Notes: generated by a model not told the origin, from the sequence alone. A DNA stretch of 33,941 nt from Defluviitaleaceae bacterium (GCA_009788055.1 WQSG01000031.1:1-33941); one strand, 5' to 3'. Shown: positions 1 through 8,011, counted from the stretch's first letter. Translations and numbers: made by a program.

Positions 1-49
1 GTGTGTGGTTGCTTCGCACGCCTTCGCAAAAGCGACGCAACTCACACAC
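1..49. repeat. Imperfect long hairpin at window edge
   Basis: Bases 1-12 (GTGTGTGGTTGC) pair with 37-49 (GCAACTCACACAC) apart from one bulged base, and TCGC (14-17) can pair with GCGA (32-35). The structure lies just upstream of the AI-2E permease gene. It could be the terminator of a gene outside the window or a dispersed hairpin repeat. No U-tract follows, so a classical terminator is not assured. Confidence 0.4.
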
Positions 50-90
50 CCCGCCCCAGTCCCCCCGAAAAACAGAGGAGATGTAAAAAA

Positions 91-1155
91 ATGAGAGAGT
101 TCTACAACGAAAACAAGGAGCGCATAGACCGCATTTTGTTTTTGATTTTGGTTACGGTAGCGTTTTATTTATTCTTTACGGTATTTTTTGTGTACCTGTC
201 GCCATTTTTTATCGGGCTGATTATCGCGCTTGTGATGGAGCCGCTTAACAGGCTTTTGGAACGAAAAATGGGATTTAAACGGTGGGTTGGGTCGCTGTTG
301 TGTTTGCTGGTTTTTATTGCGGTGGTGGGAAGCCTTGGGGCGTGGCTGGTTAGCACACTGGTGCGGCAGGTGACAAGCTTTGCAGAATCCGCGCCCATGC
401 ACATTACAGAACTTTCCGCACGGCTGGACGAGGCAAATGTGTGGTTGCAACGGTTTACGGTGCATCTGCCGGACGGCTGGTATATCCCCAATATCGAAGA
501 GATGCTTCCTGCGGCGTTGGGACTGTTTTTTGGCGGCGGAATGGCAGAAACAGGACTGCGAACACTGGGCGGTGTTCCCGATTTCTTCCTAAATTTAATT
601 TTGGGATTGGTTAGTGCGTACTTTTTTATGTCGGATGGCAAGCGGATTTTTAGGTTTGTAAAAAATATTTGCCCGCGCTGGATTAGGGGGCAAATGCGTC
701 AAACAAAAAAAGGCCTCACCCTTGCAATGAGCGGCTATTTTCGCGCACAGGCAATCCTTATGGTTATGGTTGGCGTAATTAGTATTGCAGGGCTGTTAAT
801 TTTGCGCAACCCATACGCGCTTTTGCTTGGTCTGCTTTTTGCCGCGCTGGACTTTTTGCCCATCTTGGGCCCTGCCCTTGTGCTTTTGCCATGGGCTTTG
901 ATTAGCGTAATCATGGGCAATATGCGGCAGGCAATCGGGCTTCTTGTAATTTGGGGCATAATCACAATTGCGCGGCAGGTTCTGCAACCAAAAATACTTG
1001 GCACACAAATGGGCGCGCACCCCCTTGCATCACTGATGTCCATTTATATTGGCTTTAGAATTTTCGGGTTGTTCGGGCTTATTATCGGCCCCACGCTTTT
1101 GATGATTATCATCGCCATCTTTGACACGAATGAGGAAAGAAATGCTATAATGTAG
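91..1155 (+). CDS. AI-2E family transporter-like membrane permease
   Basis: The 354-aa product is strongly hydrophobic, with about seven or eight membrane segments arranged as in the AI-2E/YdiK/YtvI family (PF01594). A helix pair lies near residues 15-60, then an amphipathic, less hydrophobic stretch at about 90-160, then helices at about 160-185, 215-300 and 310-345. The family-typical C-terminal region, with a P-I-L-G-P segment and a later Q-P-K-I-L-G segment, is visible. Start: the ATG at 91 has AGAGGAG (74-80) at good spacing; the frame stays open back to base 1, but that upstream part is hydrophilic and overlaps a hairpin. Members export autoinducer-2, Na+/H+ or other small solutes, so the substrate cannot be named here. 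The next gene starts 14 bp downstream and may be co-transcribed. Confidence 0.85.
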   Translation: MREFYNENKERIDRILFLILVTVAFYLFFTVFFVYLSPFFIGLIIALVMEPLNRLLERKMGFKRWVGSLLCLLVFIAVVGSLGAWLVSTLVRQVTSFAESAPMHITELSARLDEANVWLQRFTVHLPDGWYIPNIEEMLPAALGLFFGGGMAETGLRTLGGVPDFFLNLILGLVSAYFFMSDGKRIFRFVKNICPRWIRGQMRQTKKGLTLAMSGYFRAQAILMVMVGVISIAGLLILRNPYALLLGLLFAALDFLPILGPALVLLPWALISVIMGNMRQAIGLLVIWGIITIARQVLQPKILGTQMGAHPLASLMSIYIGFRIFGLFGLIIGPTLLMIIIAIFDTNEERNAIM

Positions 1156-1169
1156 GCGGGGTGATAAAA

Positions 1170-1661
1170 TTGTTTAAGCACGCAACCACGCGGCGGCAAA
1201 TGCTTTTTGTTGGGATATCGCTGTTTGCGGTATTTATGGTGGGGACGCTTATGGGGCGTATGCCAACAATGATTGACATAAGCGAGTGGGAGATTTTTGA
1301 ATTTGCCAACGCCGCCCCGCCCGAATATGTAATTTTTACAATGGAACAAACTTCGCAACACATATCCGCAACCCTTACAAATGCAAGCGCGGAAAACGAA
1401 ATTGCCGTTGCCGCAGCATTCATATTGGTGAAACTGGTTTGCGAAACCGCCAACGAGTGGCGCGTTTTCCCCTTCGGCAGTGACGTAAACTTCGCCGCCG
1501 CCGAAACAATCCTTCCCCCGGGCTACGGCGCGCAATTCGTCCTAACCCCCGAAATGCTTGCCGCCGACCTCCTCCCCGGCGAATACAAAATAGTCACCAC
1601 CATCCGTAAAAACAATACCAAAACCCAAGCATGGGCGGCTTTCGACTTGGAAGAAATCTAG
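1170..1661 (+). CDS. Membrane-anchored Ig-like (Big_14-type) protein
   Basis: A small protein with one N-terminal membrane segment or uncleaved signal (about residues 10-30) and an extracytoplasmic beta-rich domain. The layout resembles the bacterial Ig-like fold found in Gram-positive lipoproteins (Big_14-like): a charged strand pair, then a run ending L-P-P-G-Y, then a closing L-L-P-G-E-Y-K-I hairpin. Start choice: the TTG at 1170 has the SD-like GGGGTGAT eight bases upstream. The GTG at 1161 is in frame but overlaps that SD and has no useful spacing, so I prefer TTG; the protein is then 163 aa. There is no lipobox cysteine. It probably sits in an operon with the permease 14 bp upstream. 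No catalytic motif is visible and the function is unknown. Confidence 0.7.
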   Translation: MFKHATTRRQMLFVGISLFAVFMVGTLMGRMPTMIDISEWEIFEFANAAPPEYVIFTMEQTSQHISATLTNASAENEIAVAAAFILVKLVCETANEWRVFPFGSDVNFAAAETILPPGYGAQFVLTPEMLAADLLPGEYKIVTTIRKNNTKTQAWAAFDLEEI

Positions 1662-1698
1662 GCGTTTGCCTTTGCGGTAACACGCCCTAAAACCCCTA

Positions 1699-1727
1699 TT
1701 GTAAACAAATATCGGTTGTGCTATAAT
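1699..1727 (+). promoter_or_regulatory. Sigma-A-type promoter of tRNA-Ser
   Basis: TTGTAA (1699-1704) and TATAAT (1722-1727) are separated by exactly 17 bases. The tRNA begins 37 bases after the -10 box, which leaves a short 5' leader to be removed by RNase P. Confidence 0.75.
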
Positions 1728-1764
1728 CTAACAGATTTTTCGCGTCCCCTGCGGAAATTCATAT

Positions 1765-1850
1765 GGAGGGTTACCGAAGTGGTCATAACGGGGCGGTCTT
1801 GAAAACCGTTTGACGGAAACGTCGCAAGGGTTCGAATCCCTTACCCTCCG
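1765..1850 (+). tRNA. tRNA-Ser(UGA)
   Basis: The full cloverleaf can be drawn. The acceptor stem is GGAGGGT (1765-1771) with ACCCTCC (1843-1849), and the discriminator is G1850. The anticodon stem is GCGGT/ACCGT (1793-1797/1805-1809) around loop CTTGAAA, giving anticodon TGA (1800-1802). A long class II variable arm GACG-GAAA-CGTC (about 1812-1823) is present, as expected for serine tRNA. The T arm has loop TTCGAAT. The 3' CCA is not encoded (bases AT follow), so it must be added by tRNA nucleotidyltransferase. Confidence 0.97.
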
Positions 1851-1864
1851 ATTTTTATGGTGAA

Positions 1865-1897
1865 GCCGATAAGCTACAATGCTTATCGGCTTTTTTT
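1865..1897 (+). terminator. Rho-independent terminator of tRNA-Ser
   Basis: A perfect 10-bp stem GCCGATAAGC (1865-1874) / GCTTATCGGC (1881-1890) with loop TACAAT is followed by seven T residues. It closes the tRNA transcription unit. Confidence 0.93.
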
Positions 1898-1922
1898 GTC
1901 CGCCGTGTGGCACATCTCGCCG

Positions 1923-1952
1923 TTAGACACTTTTAACGAAAAATTGTATACT
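1923..1952 (+). promoter_or_regulatory. Promoter for thiamine-binding protein/SDR operon
   Basis: TTAGAC (1923-1928) and TATACT (1947-1952) are separated by 18 bases, 17 bases before the ATG at 1970. The start is preceded by GGTGAT, a weak SD. The short distance implies a leader of about 10 bases. Confidence 0.55.
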
Positions 1953-1969
1953 TTCTTTGGTGATTAAAT

Positions 1970-2278
1970 ATGAATACATTGGTTTCGTTATCTGTTTTTC
2001 CTGTGGGCGAGGGAGAGAATCTTTCTGCGCACGTTTCGGAGGTTATTAAGGTGATTGAAGCATCGGGGCTTTCGCACCGCACAACCGCCATGTCAACGGA
2101 AATTGAGGGCGATTGGGATGTTGTAATGCAAGTGGTGAAAGATGCTACATTTGTGCTTGCAGAAAAAGGTTTGCGTACTATGGTTAATTTTCGTGCGGAT
2201 ATTCGTCCGGGGCGCACGAATACGCTAACCTCTAAGGTTGAAAAGCTGGACAGTATTCTTGGCGGGAAAAGAGGTTAG
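1970..2278 (+). CDS. MTH1187-family thiamine-binding protein
   Basis: A 102-aa soluble protein with the small ferredoxin-like fold of the MTH1187/YkoF-like thiamine-binding family (PF01910). The family pattern is visible: a first beta strand ending in V-F-P-V-G-E, an S-x-H-V/I-x-x-V-I-K-V-I-E helix, a T-A-M-S-T-E-I-E-G strand, and a C-terminal helix V-E-K-L. Members bind thiamine or hydroxymethylpyrimidine-type ligands as dimers or tetramers and are thought to act in thiamine salvage or sensing. No thiamine transporter or TPP riboswitch is visible nearby. The dehydrogenase gene starts 3 bp after the stop, so the two genes are almost certainly co-transcribed. Confidence 0.85.
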   Translation: MNTLVSLSVFPVGEGENLSAHVSEVIKVIEASGLSHRTTAMSTEIEGDWDVVMQVVKDATFVLAEKGLRTMVNFRADIRPGRTNTLTSKVEKLDSILGGKRG

Positions 2279-2281
2279 CGC

Positions 2282-2992
2282 ATGGGAAAACACGCGGTAA
2301 TAACAGGTGGGGCAAATGGTATTGGGCGCGCCATTGCAGAGGCATTTTTGCGGGAAGGCGCGGCAGTGACCATAATTGACAAAGGCAATCGCCCGCTTGA
2401 CGGCGCAGACTTTTTTCACGGAGATATTGCGGATAAAAAGGTGTTGGAGCGGTTTGTGGCGTCGCTGAAAAGCCCTGTGCATTGCTTGATAAACAACGCG
2501 TGTTTGGGGCGCGGCGGCTTGCTGTCCGAATGTTCTTATGAAGATTTCGAGTATGTACAACGTGTTGGCGTAACCGCGCCGTATTATCTTACGCAGCTTC
2601 TTTTGAAGAATCAGCTGCTTGCGCCGATGGCTTCAATTGTGAATATTTCTTCCACACGCGCACATCAGTCGCAACCCGATACCGAGGCATATACGGCGGC
2701 AAAAGGTGGCATTTCTGCCTTGACGCACGCAATGGCGGTAAGCCTTGCGGGGAAGGCGAGGGTAAACGCAATCAGCCCCGGCTGGATAGACACATCGGAC
2801 AGCGTGTTTGAGGGGGCAGATTTAACACAGCACCCCGCAGGGCGTGTTGGCACAACAAGCGACATCGCCGCACTGGTGATGTTCCTGTGCGGCGACGGGG
2901 CAGGATTTATAACGGGAGAAAACATCACCATAGACGGCGGTATGAGCCGCTTGATGGTTTATCACAACGACCACGGCTGGTCGCTGGTTTAA
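2282..2992 (+). CDS. Short-chain dehydrogenase/reductase (classical SDR)
   Basis: A 236-aa Rossmann-fold oxidoreductase. Visible SDR landmarks are the cofactor motif T-G-G-A-N-G-I-G (residues 8-15), N-N-A (71-73, with C in place of the usual G at 74), the catalytic Ser at about 123-124, Y137-x3-K141, and S-P-G-W (165-168) after the active site. The acidic residue after strand 2 (D33 in I-I-D-K) suggests NAD(H) over NADP(H). The C terminus holds the usual G-E-N-I-T-I-D-G-G strand and a short tail. The substrate is unknown; sugars, sterols and acyl groups are all possible for this family. The stop codon overlaps the end of the converging 1541-aa gene by 4 bp, with no terminator between them. 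Confidence 0.9.
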   Translation: MGKHAVITGGANGIGRAIAEAFLREGAAVTIIDKGNRPLDGADFFHGDIADKKVLERFVASLKSPVHCLINNACLGRGGLLSECSYEDFEYVQRVGVTAPYYLTQLLLKNQLLAPMASIVNISSTRAHQSQPDTEAYTAAKGGISALTHAMAVSLAGKARVNAISPGWIDTSDSVFEGADLTQHPAGRVGTTSDIAALVMFLCGDGAGFITGENITIDGGMSRLMVYHNDHGWSLV

Positions 2993-5900
2993 AAATTCAT
3001 AAGCGCGCGCACATTGTGGCCGGCAAGCCACCGCGCAAGTAGGGTTACGGTAAAGGGCGTGATTCCGTTGCCGCACAGGTCTGCGGCGTAGGGGTCGATA
3101 AGGGCGTCTTGCCCTGCAATCCACCGTGCAAGGCGGGTTGCGTCTGCGCTGGTTACGCGCCCGTCACCGTTTACGTCGCCATGCACAAACGCGCCGACTC
3201 TAACGATGTTATTGTAGATTTGGAAGTTTAATGTTTCGCCGACATTGTTGACGGGCGGCGAGATGAATGTGGCGGTGATTGGCAACAGCCCCAGCGGTTC
3301 GTAGGGGCAAATTTGGAATGTCATTGTTAGGACAGCCCCTTGTTCGTAGATGTTAGACGAGCCGTTTTCCCATCTCCAAATGGCACTTCCGCTTGCGTCA
3401 AGCGAGGAAAAATGCGCGGTTGTTTGTGAATCCAGCAATGTCAATGTGGCGGGGAAATCCATGCGCAGTTCCATGTTTGCGAAACCGGGGTTGTTGCCCA
3501 AATGTATTTGCACCGTTACATATTCGCCCGGCTTTGCAACGCCGCGCGAAACGGACAGCGCTGGCGCGAGGGGCGGGTAGGGGAATTGCGGGCAACAGCC
3601 GTAAACGTTGCAGTTTTCGTAAACGAAACCGCAATGCGGACAGCAAGCGTCTTCGTTGCACAGGAACGGGCAGTTCGGCGGGACGAAAGTGCCGTAATTG
3701 GAAACGCTTATCGCCCCTGTTGGGGTCGTGTTGCCTTGCAAGATATTGCCAAGATGCAATGTCCATGTGAATTGGTTTTCCGCGCCCGGGGCGGGGTTGA
3801 AAGTCCATCCCGCCAAAAGAGTCCACGAAAGCGGAAGGACGTTCTCGCCAAGATTTGTTGCAACATCTGCGTAGTGGGGTAACGCGGATATTACCGTATG
3901 CAAGTTTGCGGATTGCTCCTGCGTAAGCGTCGGTGGGACGGGCGGTACAATGTGGTGCAGTATTTCATCAGGGGTAATCGCGTCAACGGTTATGGCTTTT
4001 GTGTCAAAAATATCCGTTCCGATTGCGGTTGCACGTACATTAATTACCGTGTTTGCGGGAACTTCCGCACCCACATTAAGCAAACCCGTTCCGCTTATTG
4101 ACGCCCCAACGACAGGCGGGAAAATTCCCCATACTACGTTTTGGGGCGCGTGTGACGGTGCAACTGCCGCGCTGAATTGCAGGGTTTCGCCTTGCGTAAC
4201 GCGTGTTGCGCCGCTTTGCGCCGTTACGGTTATGCTTGTTGGGATAACAGGTATCACATCCACTGCGGACACGCCAAATATATCCGTACCCGCCGCCGTG
4301 GCGTATACGTCAACCGTTATATTAGTCGCGGCGAACGAGCCTACGGTTAATAAGCCCGATGCGTCTATGGTTATGCTGAGACATACGAAGAGCGGAAGAC
4401 TCCAGATTACATCTTGCGGTGCGCCCGACGGGTACACGGTTGCGCGGAACTGCAATGTTTCGCCCCGCATAATGGTTGTTGCGTTATTTTCCGGCGTAAC
4501 CGTCACGCTTATTGGAGCGGGCGGCGCAGGCAGATAGTTTGTTACGGTAATATGCCCGCTTTGGGCAACGCTTCCGGGCAGAATCGTACCCCTGTTAAGC
4601 GTCCACGTAAACTGGTTTGTCGCACCGGGGGCGGGGCTGAAACTCGTACCCGCACGAAGAACCCACGACAGCGGCAAACTGTTGGTTTCGCCCGTGTTTG
4701 TTGTAACCGTTGTTGAAGTTGGCAACGCGGCGATAACCGCATTTGCGTTTGCAGATTGCGCTTCTGTCAGCGTTGGCGCAACGGGAAGCGTAACGCCCGT
4801 TAAGGTTTCGGGCGGGGGGCATATGCACGGGGACACGCCGCAGGTAATGCATGGCGGCGGTGGCGTTTCGGTGCAAACAAATATGCCAAAAGGTTGCGTA
4901 AGCGCGACACCGTGGCTGTTAATATTGATGCCGTGGGGGGTTCTGCAAATGAGAACGGCACGGATATAGTTACCCCATACATATCTGCCTACTTGAGACA
5001 AATCAATCGTGTTGCCCGTTTCAATGATAACGCCGCCGCCTTGGTTAATAGAACCCTGTGCGCGGAAGGGATTGCCTGTTATCCAAATGATTTCGTCGTA
5101 ATTTACGCCGTCGATTGTGATGCGTTGCCCGTCCACGGCAATGCGATGGATGGCGGGTGCTTGCCTTGTGTGAAGCGGAAAATGCCAGCTGTTGCCCGCG
5201 CTGGTAGACCTTTCCTCGTTTACGCCAAGGCCGCGGTGTATGCGGCTTACCATGTAAAACGCGCCTGTTTCCATAGATGTGCGGTGGTTTTCGTCCGTTA
5301 GCGACGGCATTAGCATCATGTTCCAGCCAAGGCCTGTGTGGTTCATTGCGTGAGAGTCGTCATTGGCAAAGCCCCACACGGGAATGCCCTCGGGCATTAG
5401 TTGCAGAAGAATATTGTCCCATAAAATTCTGTCGGATTGGGTTTCGCCGTCTGCGCGGTTAAAGGCCTCCATGCCTATTAATGCGGGGAAGCGGCGAAAC
5501 CAGTCTACATATCTGTTTACCTCGCGTGGCATATTAGACGCGGCAATATGCCCGCGTCCGCCCGCGTGTTGGCACATAGACCCGCCCGAAAGCGGGCAAC
5601 GCGGGGTGTGAAAACAGGTGTACCGCCCAATGTGCGGCAACACCGCAAGCCCGCCCAACTCTTCTACGCGGTTAAAAATCCACGTTTCACTGCGCCCGTA
5701 GTTTGGGGTGTAGTTGAACCAGTACGTTAAAATATCGTGGTGGGCGTAAGACGGCTCGCTTGACATTGGCACGGGAAGCATACCAATATTGGGCTGACCG
5801 GGCGGCAAACCAAGAATATCGCGCATTTGCGGGCGCATCCATCCGTGGGTAACCGCAAAGTGCGAAGCCTCGTGGGCAAGAATGGGTGTGCGCCCCCCTG

Positions 5901-7614
5901 CGGCCGTGCCTTCGCTTACCGTGGGCAAAACCCGCCCTGCCAAGCCGGGCGACCATGTGCCGTCTAAAATTGCGTCCCTGTCCAACTCACTCATATTGTT
6001 TCGCGGGTCGTTCCATTGCATTGGTTGCCACCAATCCAAATGGGGCGGGGTAATGGGCGGGTTAACTGCCCAGTCTCCGGTACAAACCACGCTGTGGTCG
6101 GTTATGGCAAGGATATCGTAACCACGGTTAAAATGGTCAACAACGGTTTCACGCATCCACCCCCGCCCGTCTGAACGGCGCGTATGTGTATGGTGAGAAG
6201 CGCGAAACTGAAACCAATTGTCCCAGCATACTGCCTCGTAAGGGCTTTGTATTTGGAAAACGCCCTGCATATCGGGGTTTTGTACGCGTACTTCCGGAAT
6301 GCCCGTTTCCGGGCGGAACACGGTGAGATTATCAATATGGAACTGCGCGGGGATATCTCCTGCGTTAGCGGGCGAACCGATTGCCATAGGAACAATGCGC
6401 AAGTTTTGGTTTACGCGCCCTGCGTGTGTATCAGAAACCGTGTAGGAAAAATTAAACGAACCGGGTCCGCCGGGCATACTGCTCTCCGCAGTATAGGTCG
6501 TTGCCGAGTCGGACATAAAGCGCATTCTAAGCCCTGCGCCAACATTTAGCCGCCCCGTTACCGTTATAATATCGCCCGTCTGAAATTCCATCCCGCGCAA
6601 AAGTAACCCGCGTGAGCGGTTTGCGGCGGTGCGGTCTACAATTAAGCGGCGCGAGCCGGGCGTTCCGCCCTGCACGATTTCCACCGTAACTTCACTTAAA
6701 CCGTGAGACGGGGCTATATGTGTGCTTCCCGTTCCCATGCAACCAAGTGGCATATCCGCAATGTATTCTTGCAGCTGAAACAAATAGCCTGTGCGGTCGC
6801 AAGGGACGATATGGTAAATTCTCATGTTTGAAAGAATCAGCGTGCGGTGCGAAGTCGCAGACGGCGCAGGTTCCATGCCATTGTTTGCGTTGCCGTTGCA
6901 CAGTACGATATTCCCGCCATTTGCTTCCTGCGTCCATTGTATGGAAATGGTTTGCGGCGTTTGGTTAAGTCCCGTAACCCGCTGAAACACACCGGGGGCA
7001 CTATCGTTGTTGTTATTTCCGCCGTTTGCGCGTATACGGAAACCGCCCGTGCCCGCCGCCATGGAAGCGTTAAACACAAGCCTATATGTTTCGCCCGCTA
7101 TGGGAAAGAAACCATCTGCGGCACTTCTTGCGGCGTTTGTGCCGCCCACTTCCGTACCTGTTTCAATTTCAATAAACCTGTTCGTGTTCGCATATCGAAC
7201 TTCTACCCGAGGGTTTGTACCATGCACGGCAGAAATCCATCCCGACGTTGGTGTACCCGAATTGCGCAAACGAAAACCGGGCGCATACGTTGGTGCGGCA
7301 AGCGTTCCGCCAATTAAAACCCTGTCGGCACTGCCCGCTCCAACTTCAGATTCCCCCGTATTAAGCCTGTTTACATCAAGCTGCCAAACAACCTCATGCC
7401 CGCCGATATTAAGCGGCATCACATTTTCATATTCGGTGAATCCCAGCGCAGGCGGTGTAGTGCTTGCAAATTCGCCCAACCCGTGAACATCGTCACAAAC
7501 CGTTGGCGCATTCCCAAGCAAATAATCGCCGTTTTGCGAGTGTACATGAAGCAACCCCACAACCATAGTAAATACCAAAAAAAGGCAAGCTATCCGTTTA
7601 AAATAGTCCCGCAT
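2989..7614 (-). CDS. Secreted PHP/CehA-type phosphoesterase with cohesin and dockerin
   Basis: A 1541-aa exported modular protein. A signal peptide (about 1-27) is followed by two beta-sandwich, CBM-like regions (about 70-270 and 285-435). A PHP-superfamily metallohydrolase domain of CehA/McbA type (about 465-800) carries H475-T-H477 with D482, T-D506-H507, H581-E582, H661, and N751-D-D-S-H755, so the metal site looks intact. Next come a Cys-rich linker (C922, C925, C930, C932), a Big_4-like module (about 940-1028), two Big_2 Ig-like domains (about 1035-1120, 1125-1210), a second Big_4-like copy (about 1222-1308), another Cys-rich linker (1315-1341), a cohesin-like domain (about 1350-1474) and a dockerin (about 1478-1535). 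The first dockerin repeat has a good Ca2+ loop; the second is degenerate. The start has SD GGGAGGAG. Expected role: hydrolysis of an extracellular phosphoester while held in a surface complex. Substrate unknown. Confidence 0.82.
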   Translation of the reverse strand: MRDYFKRIACLFLVFTMVVGLLHVHSQNGDYLLGNAPTVCDDVHGLGEFASTTPPALGFTEYENVMPLNIGGHEVVWQLDVNRLNTGESEVGAGSADRVLIGGTLAAPTYAPGFRLRNSGTPTSGWISAVHGTNPRVEVRYANTNRFIEIETGTEVGGTNAARSAADGFFPIAGETYRLVFNASMAAGTGGFRIRANGGNNNNDSAPGVFQRVTGLNQTPQTISIQWTQEANGGNIVLCNGNANNGMEPAPSATSHRTLILSNMRIYHIVPCDRTGYLFQLQEYIADMPLGCMGTGSTHIAPSHGLSEVTVEIVQGGTPGSRRLIVDRTAANRSRGLLLRGMEFQTGDIITVTGRLNVGAGLRMRFMSDSATTYTAESSMPGGPGSFNFSYTVSDTHAGRVNQNLRIVPMAIGSPANAGDIPAQFHIDNLTVFRPETGIPEVRVQNPDMQGVFQIQSPYEAVCWDNWFQFRASHHTHTRRSDGRGWMRETVVDHFNRGYDILAITDHSVVCTGDWAVNPPITPPHLDWWQPMQWNDPRNNMSELDRDAILDGTWSPGLAGRVLPTVSEGTAAGGRTPILAHEASHFAVTHGWMRPQMRDILGLPPGQPNIGMLPVPMSSEPSYAHHDILTYWFNYTPNYGRSETWIFNRVEELGGLAVLPHIGRYTCFHTPRCPLSGGSMCQHAGGRGHIAASNMPREVNRYVDWFRRFPALIGMEAFNRADGETQSDRILWDNILLQLMPEGIPVWGFANDDSHAMNHTGLGWNMMLMPSLTDENHRTSMETGAFYMVSRIHRGLGVNEERSTSAGNSWHFPLHTRQAPAIHRIAVDGQRITIDGVNYDEIIWITGNPFRAQGSINQGGGVIIETGNTIDLSQVGRYVWGNYIRAVLICRTPHGININSHGVALTQPFGIFVCTETPPPPCITCGVSPCICPPPETLTGVTLPVAPTLTEAQSANANAVIAALPTSTTVTTNTGETNSLPLSWVLRAGTSFSPAPGATNQFTWTLNRGTILPGSVAQSGHITVTNYLPAPPAPISVTVTPENNATTIMRGETLQFRATVYPSGAPQDVIWSLPLFVCLSITIDASGLLTVGSFAATNITVDVYATAAGTDIFGVSAVDVIPVIPTSITVTAQSGATRVTQGETLQFSAAVAPSHAPQNVVWGIFPPVVGASISGTGLLNVGAEVPANTVINVRATAIGTDIFDTKAITVDAITPDEILHHIVPPVPPTLTQEQSANLHTVISALPHYADVATNLGENVLPLSWTLLAGWTFNPAPGAENQFTWTLHLGNILQGNTTPTGAISVSNYGTFVPPNCPFLCNEDACCPHCGFVYENCNVYGCCPQFPYPPLAPALSVSRGVAKPGEYVTVQIHLGNNPGFANMELRMDFPATLTLLDSQTTAHFSSLDASGSAIWRWENGSSNIYEQGAVLTMTFQICPYEPLGLLPITATFISPPVNNVGETLNFQIYNNIVRVGAFVHGDVNGDGRVTSADATRLARWIAGQDALIDPYAADLCGNGITPFTVTLLARWLAGHNVRALMNF

Positions 7615-7638
7615 ATAATCACTCCTCCCTATAATGTA

Positions 7639-7655
7639 TGTAAAAAAAATGTAAA
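7639..7655 (-). promoter_or_regulatory. Candidate Pho-box half-array upstream of the 1541-aa gene
   Basis: Read on the minus strand, TTTACA occurs at 7655-7650 and again at 7644-7639, exactly 11 bp apart, 25-41 bp upstream of the start codon at 7614. PhoP of Bacillus-type bacteria binds direct TT(A/C/T)A(C/T)A hexamers at 11-bp period. Only two clean hexamers are present here, and the -10 box is not clear, so this is tentative. Confidence 0.35.
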
Positions 7656-7792
7656 GTGCCCCTTTTTCCGATTTTAACAGCTCTTTGTAAAATCCGCAAT
7701 CAAAAAAATAAACTTCCCGATTTTTTCTCGAGAATTATATAGCGGTCTGTTCTTTACATAACACAAACCGTAATTTTCGCCGAATTTTACCA

Positions 7793-7831
7793 TTTACGAC
7801 AAATTTACAAGCAATTCGGCAATATTTTACG
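7793..7831 (+). promoter_or_regulatory. Candidate PhoP box (four hexamers, 11-bp period)
   Basis: Hexamers at 7793 (TTTACG), 7804 (TTTACA), 7815 (TTCGGC, degenerate) and 7826 (TTTACG) are spaced by exactly 11 bp, one helical turn. This is the arrangement known for PhoP-binding sites in Gram-positive Pho regulons. The array ends about 31 bp before a TATAAT box that has only a poor -35, as expected for an activator-dependent promoter. The gene downstream encodes phosphoesterase domains, which supports a phosphate-starvation link. Binding itself is inference. Confidence 0.45.
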
Positions 7832-7840
7832 CATATGATA

Positions 7841-7868
7841 TTTGGATTTTTCATTGAAAGAGTATAAT
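7841..7868 (+). promoter_or_regulatory. Promoter of the giant surface protein
   Basis: A consensus TATAAT lies at 7863-7868. The best -35 candidate is TTTGGA at 7841-7846 (16-bp spacing), a weak match. Transcription would start near 7875 and give a leader of about 137 bases. Confidence 0.5.
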
Positions 7869-8011
7869 GGTTAACGATTGACAATTGAAAAATATGTACT
7901 GGGAGGAGGCGTTTTTGTAATTTCCGAAACAAAAAATTACCGTAACTGACCAACGAAAATGAGAAATCAGGATTCCGTGCATGAGCATGGGATGTAGAGG
8001 GGATGTATTTT

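Larger units (their letters stand above)
7615..8011. other. Divergent 397-bp regulatory spacer
   Basis: This AT-rich gap separates the two giant secreted-protein genes. The pentamer TTTAC (or its complement GTAAA) occurs eight times between 7639 and 7830: as GTAAA in the left third (at 7640, 7651, 7687) and as TTTAC on the right (7753, 7786, 7793, 7804, 7826), so each set faces its own gene. A perfect palindrome TTCTCGAGAA lies near the middle (7725-7734). GCCGAAT (7779-7785) and ATTCGGC (7814-7820) form a further inverted pair. In the leader of the plus-strand gene, GTAATTT (7917-7923) can pair with AAATTAC (7934-7940). No tRNA, riboswitch or convincing ORF was found here. Confidence 0.6.

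Noticed and set aside
3502-5301. Several plus-strand frames of 60-195 aa opposite the 1541-aa gene
   Set aside because: They lack start signals, show no family motifs, and are explained by the codon use of the minus-strand gene.
7901-7910. GGGAGGAGGC, a strong SD-like sequence in the giant gene leader
   Set aside because: The only start codon at suitable spacing (TTG) is followed at once by TAA, so no peptide is encoded.
7959-7997. 12-codon leader peptide before the giant gene
   Set aside because: It ends at the gene's SD, but it has no SD of its own and no regulatory codon run.
7875-8000. Riboswitch in the long leader of the giant gene
   Set aside because: Only one 7-bp inverted repeat is present; no conserved core of a known riboswitch class could be recognised.
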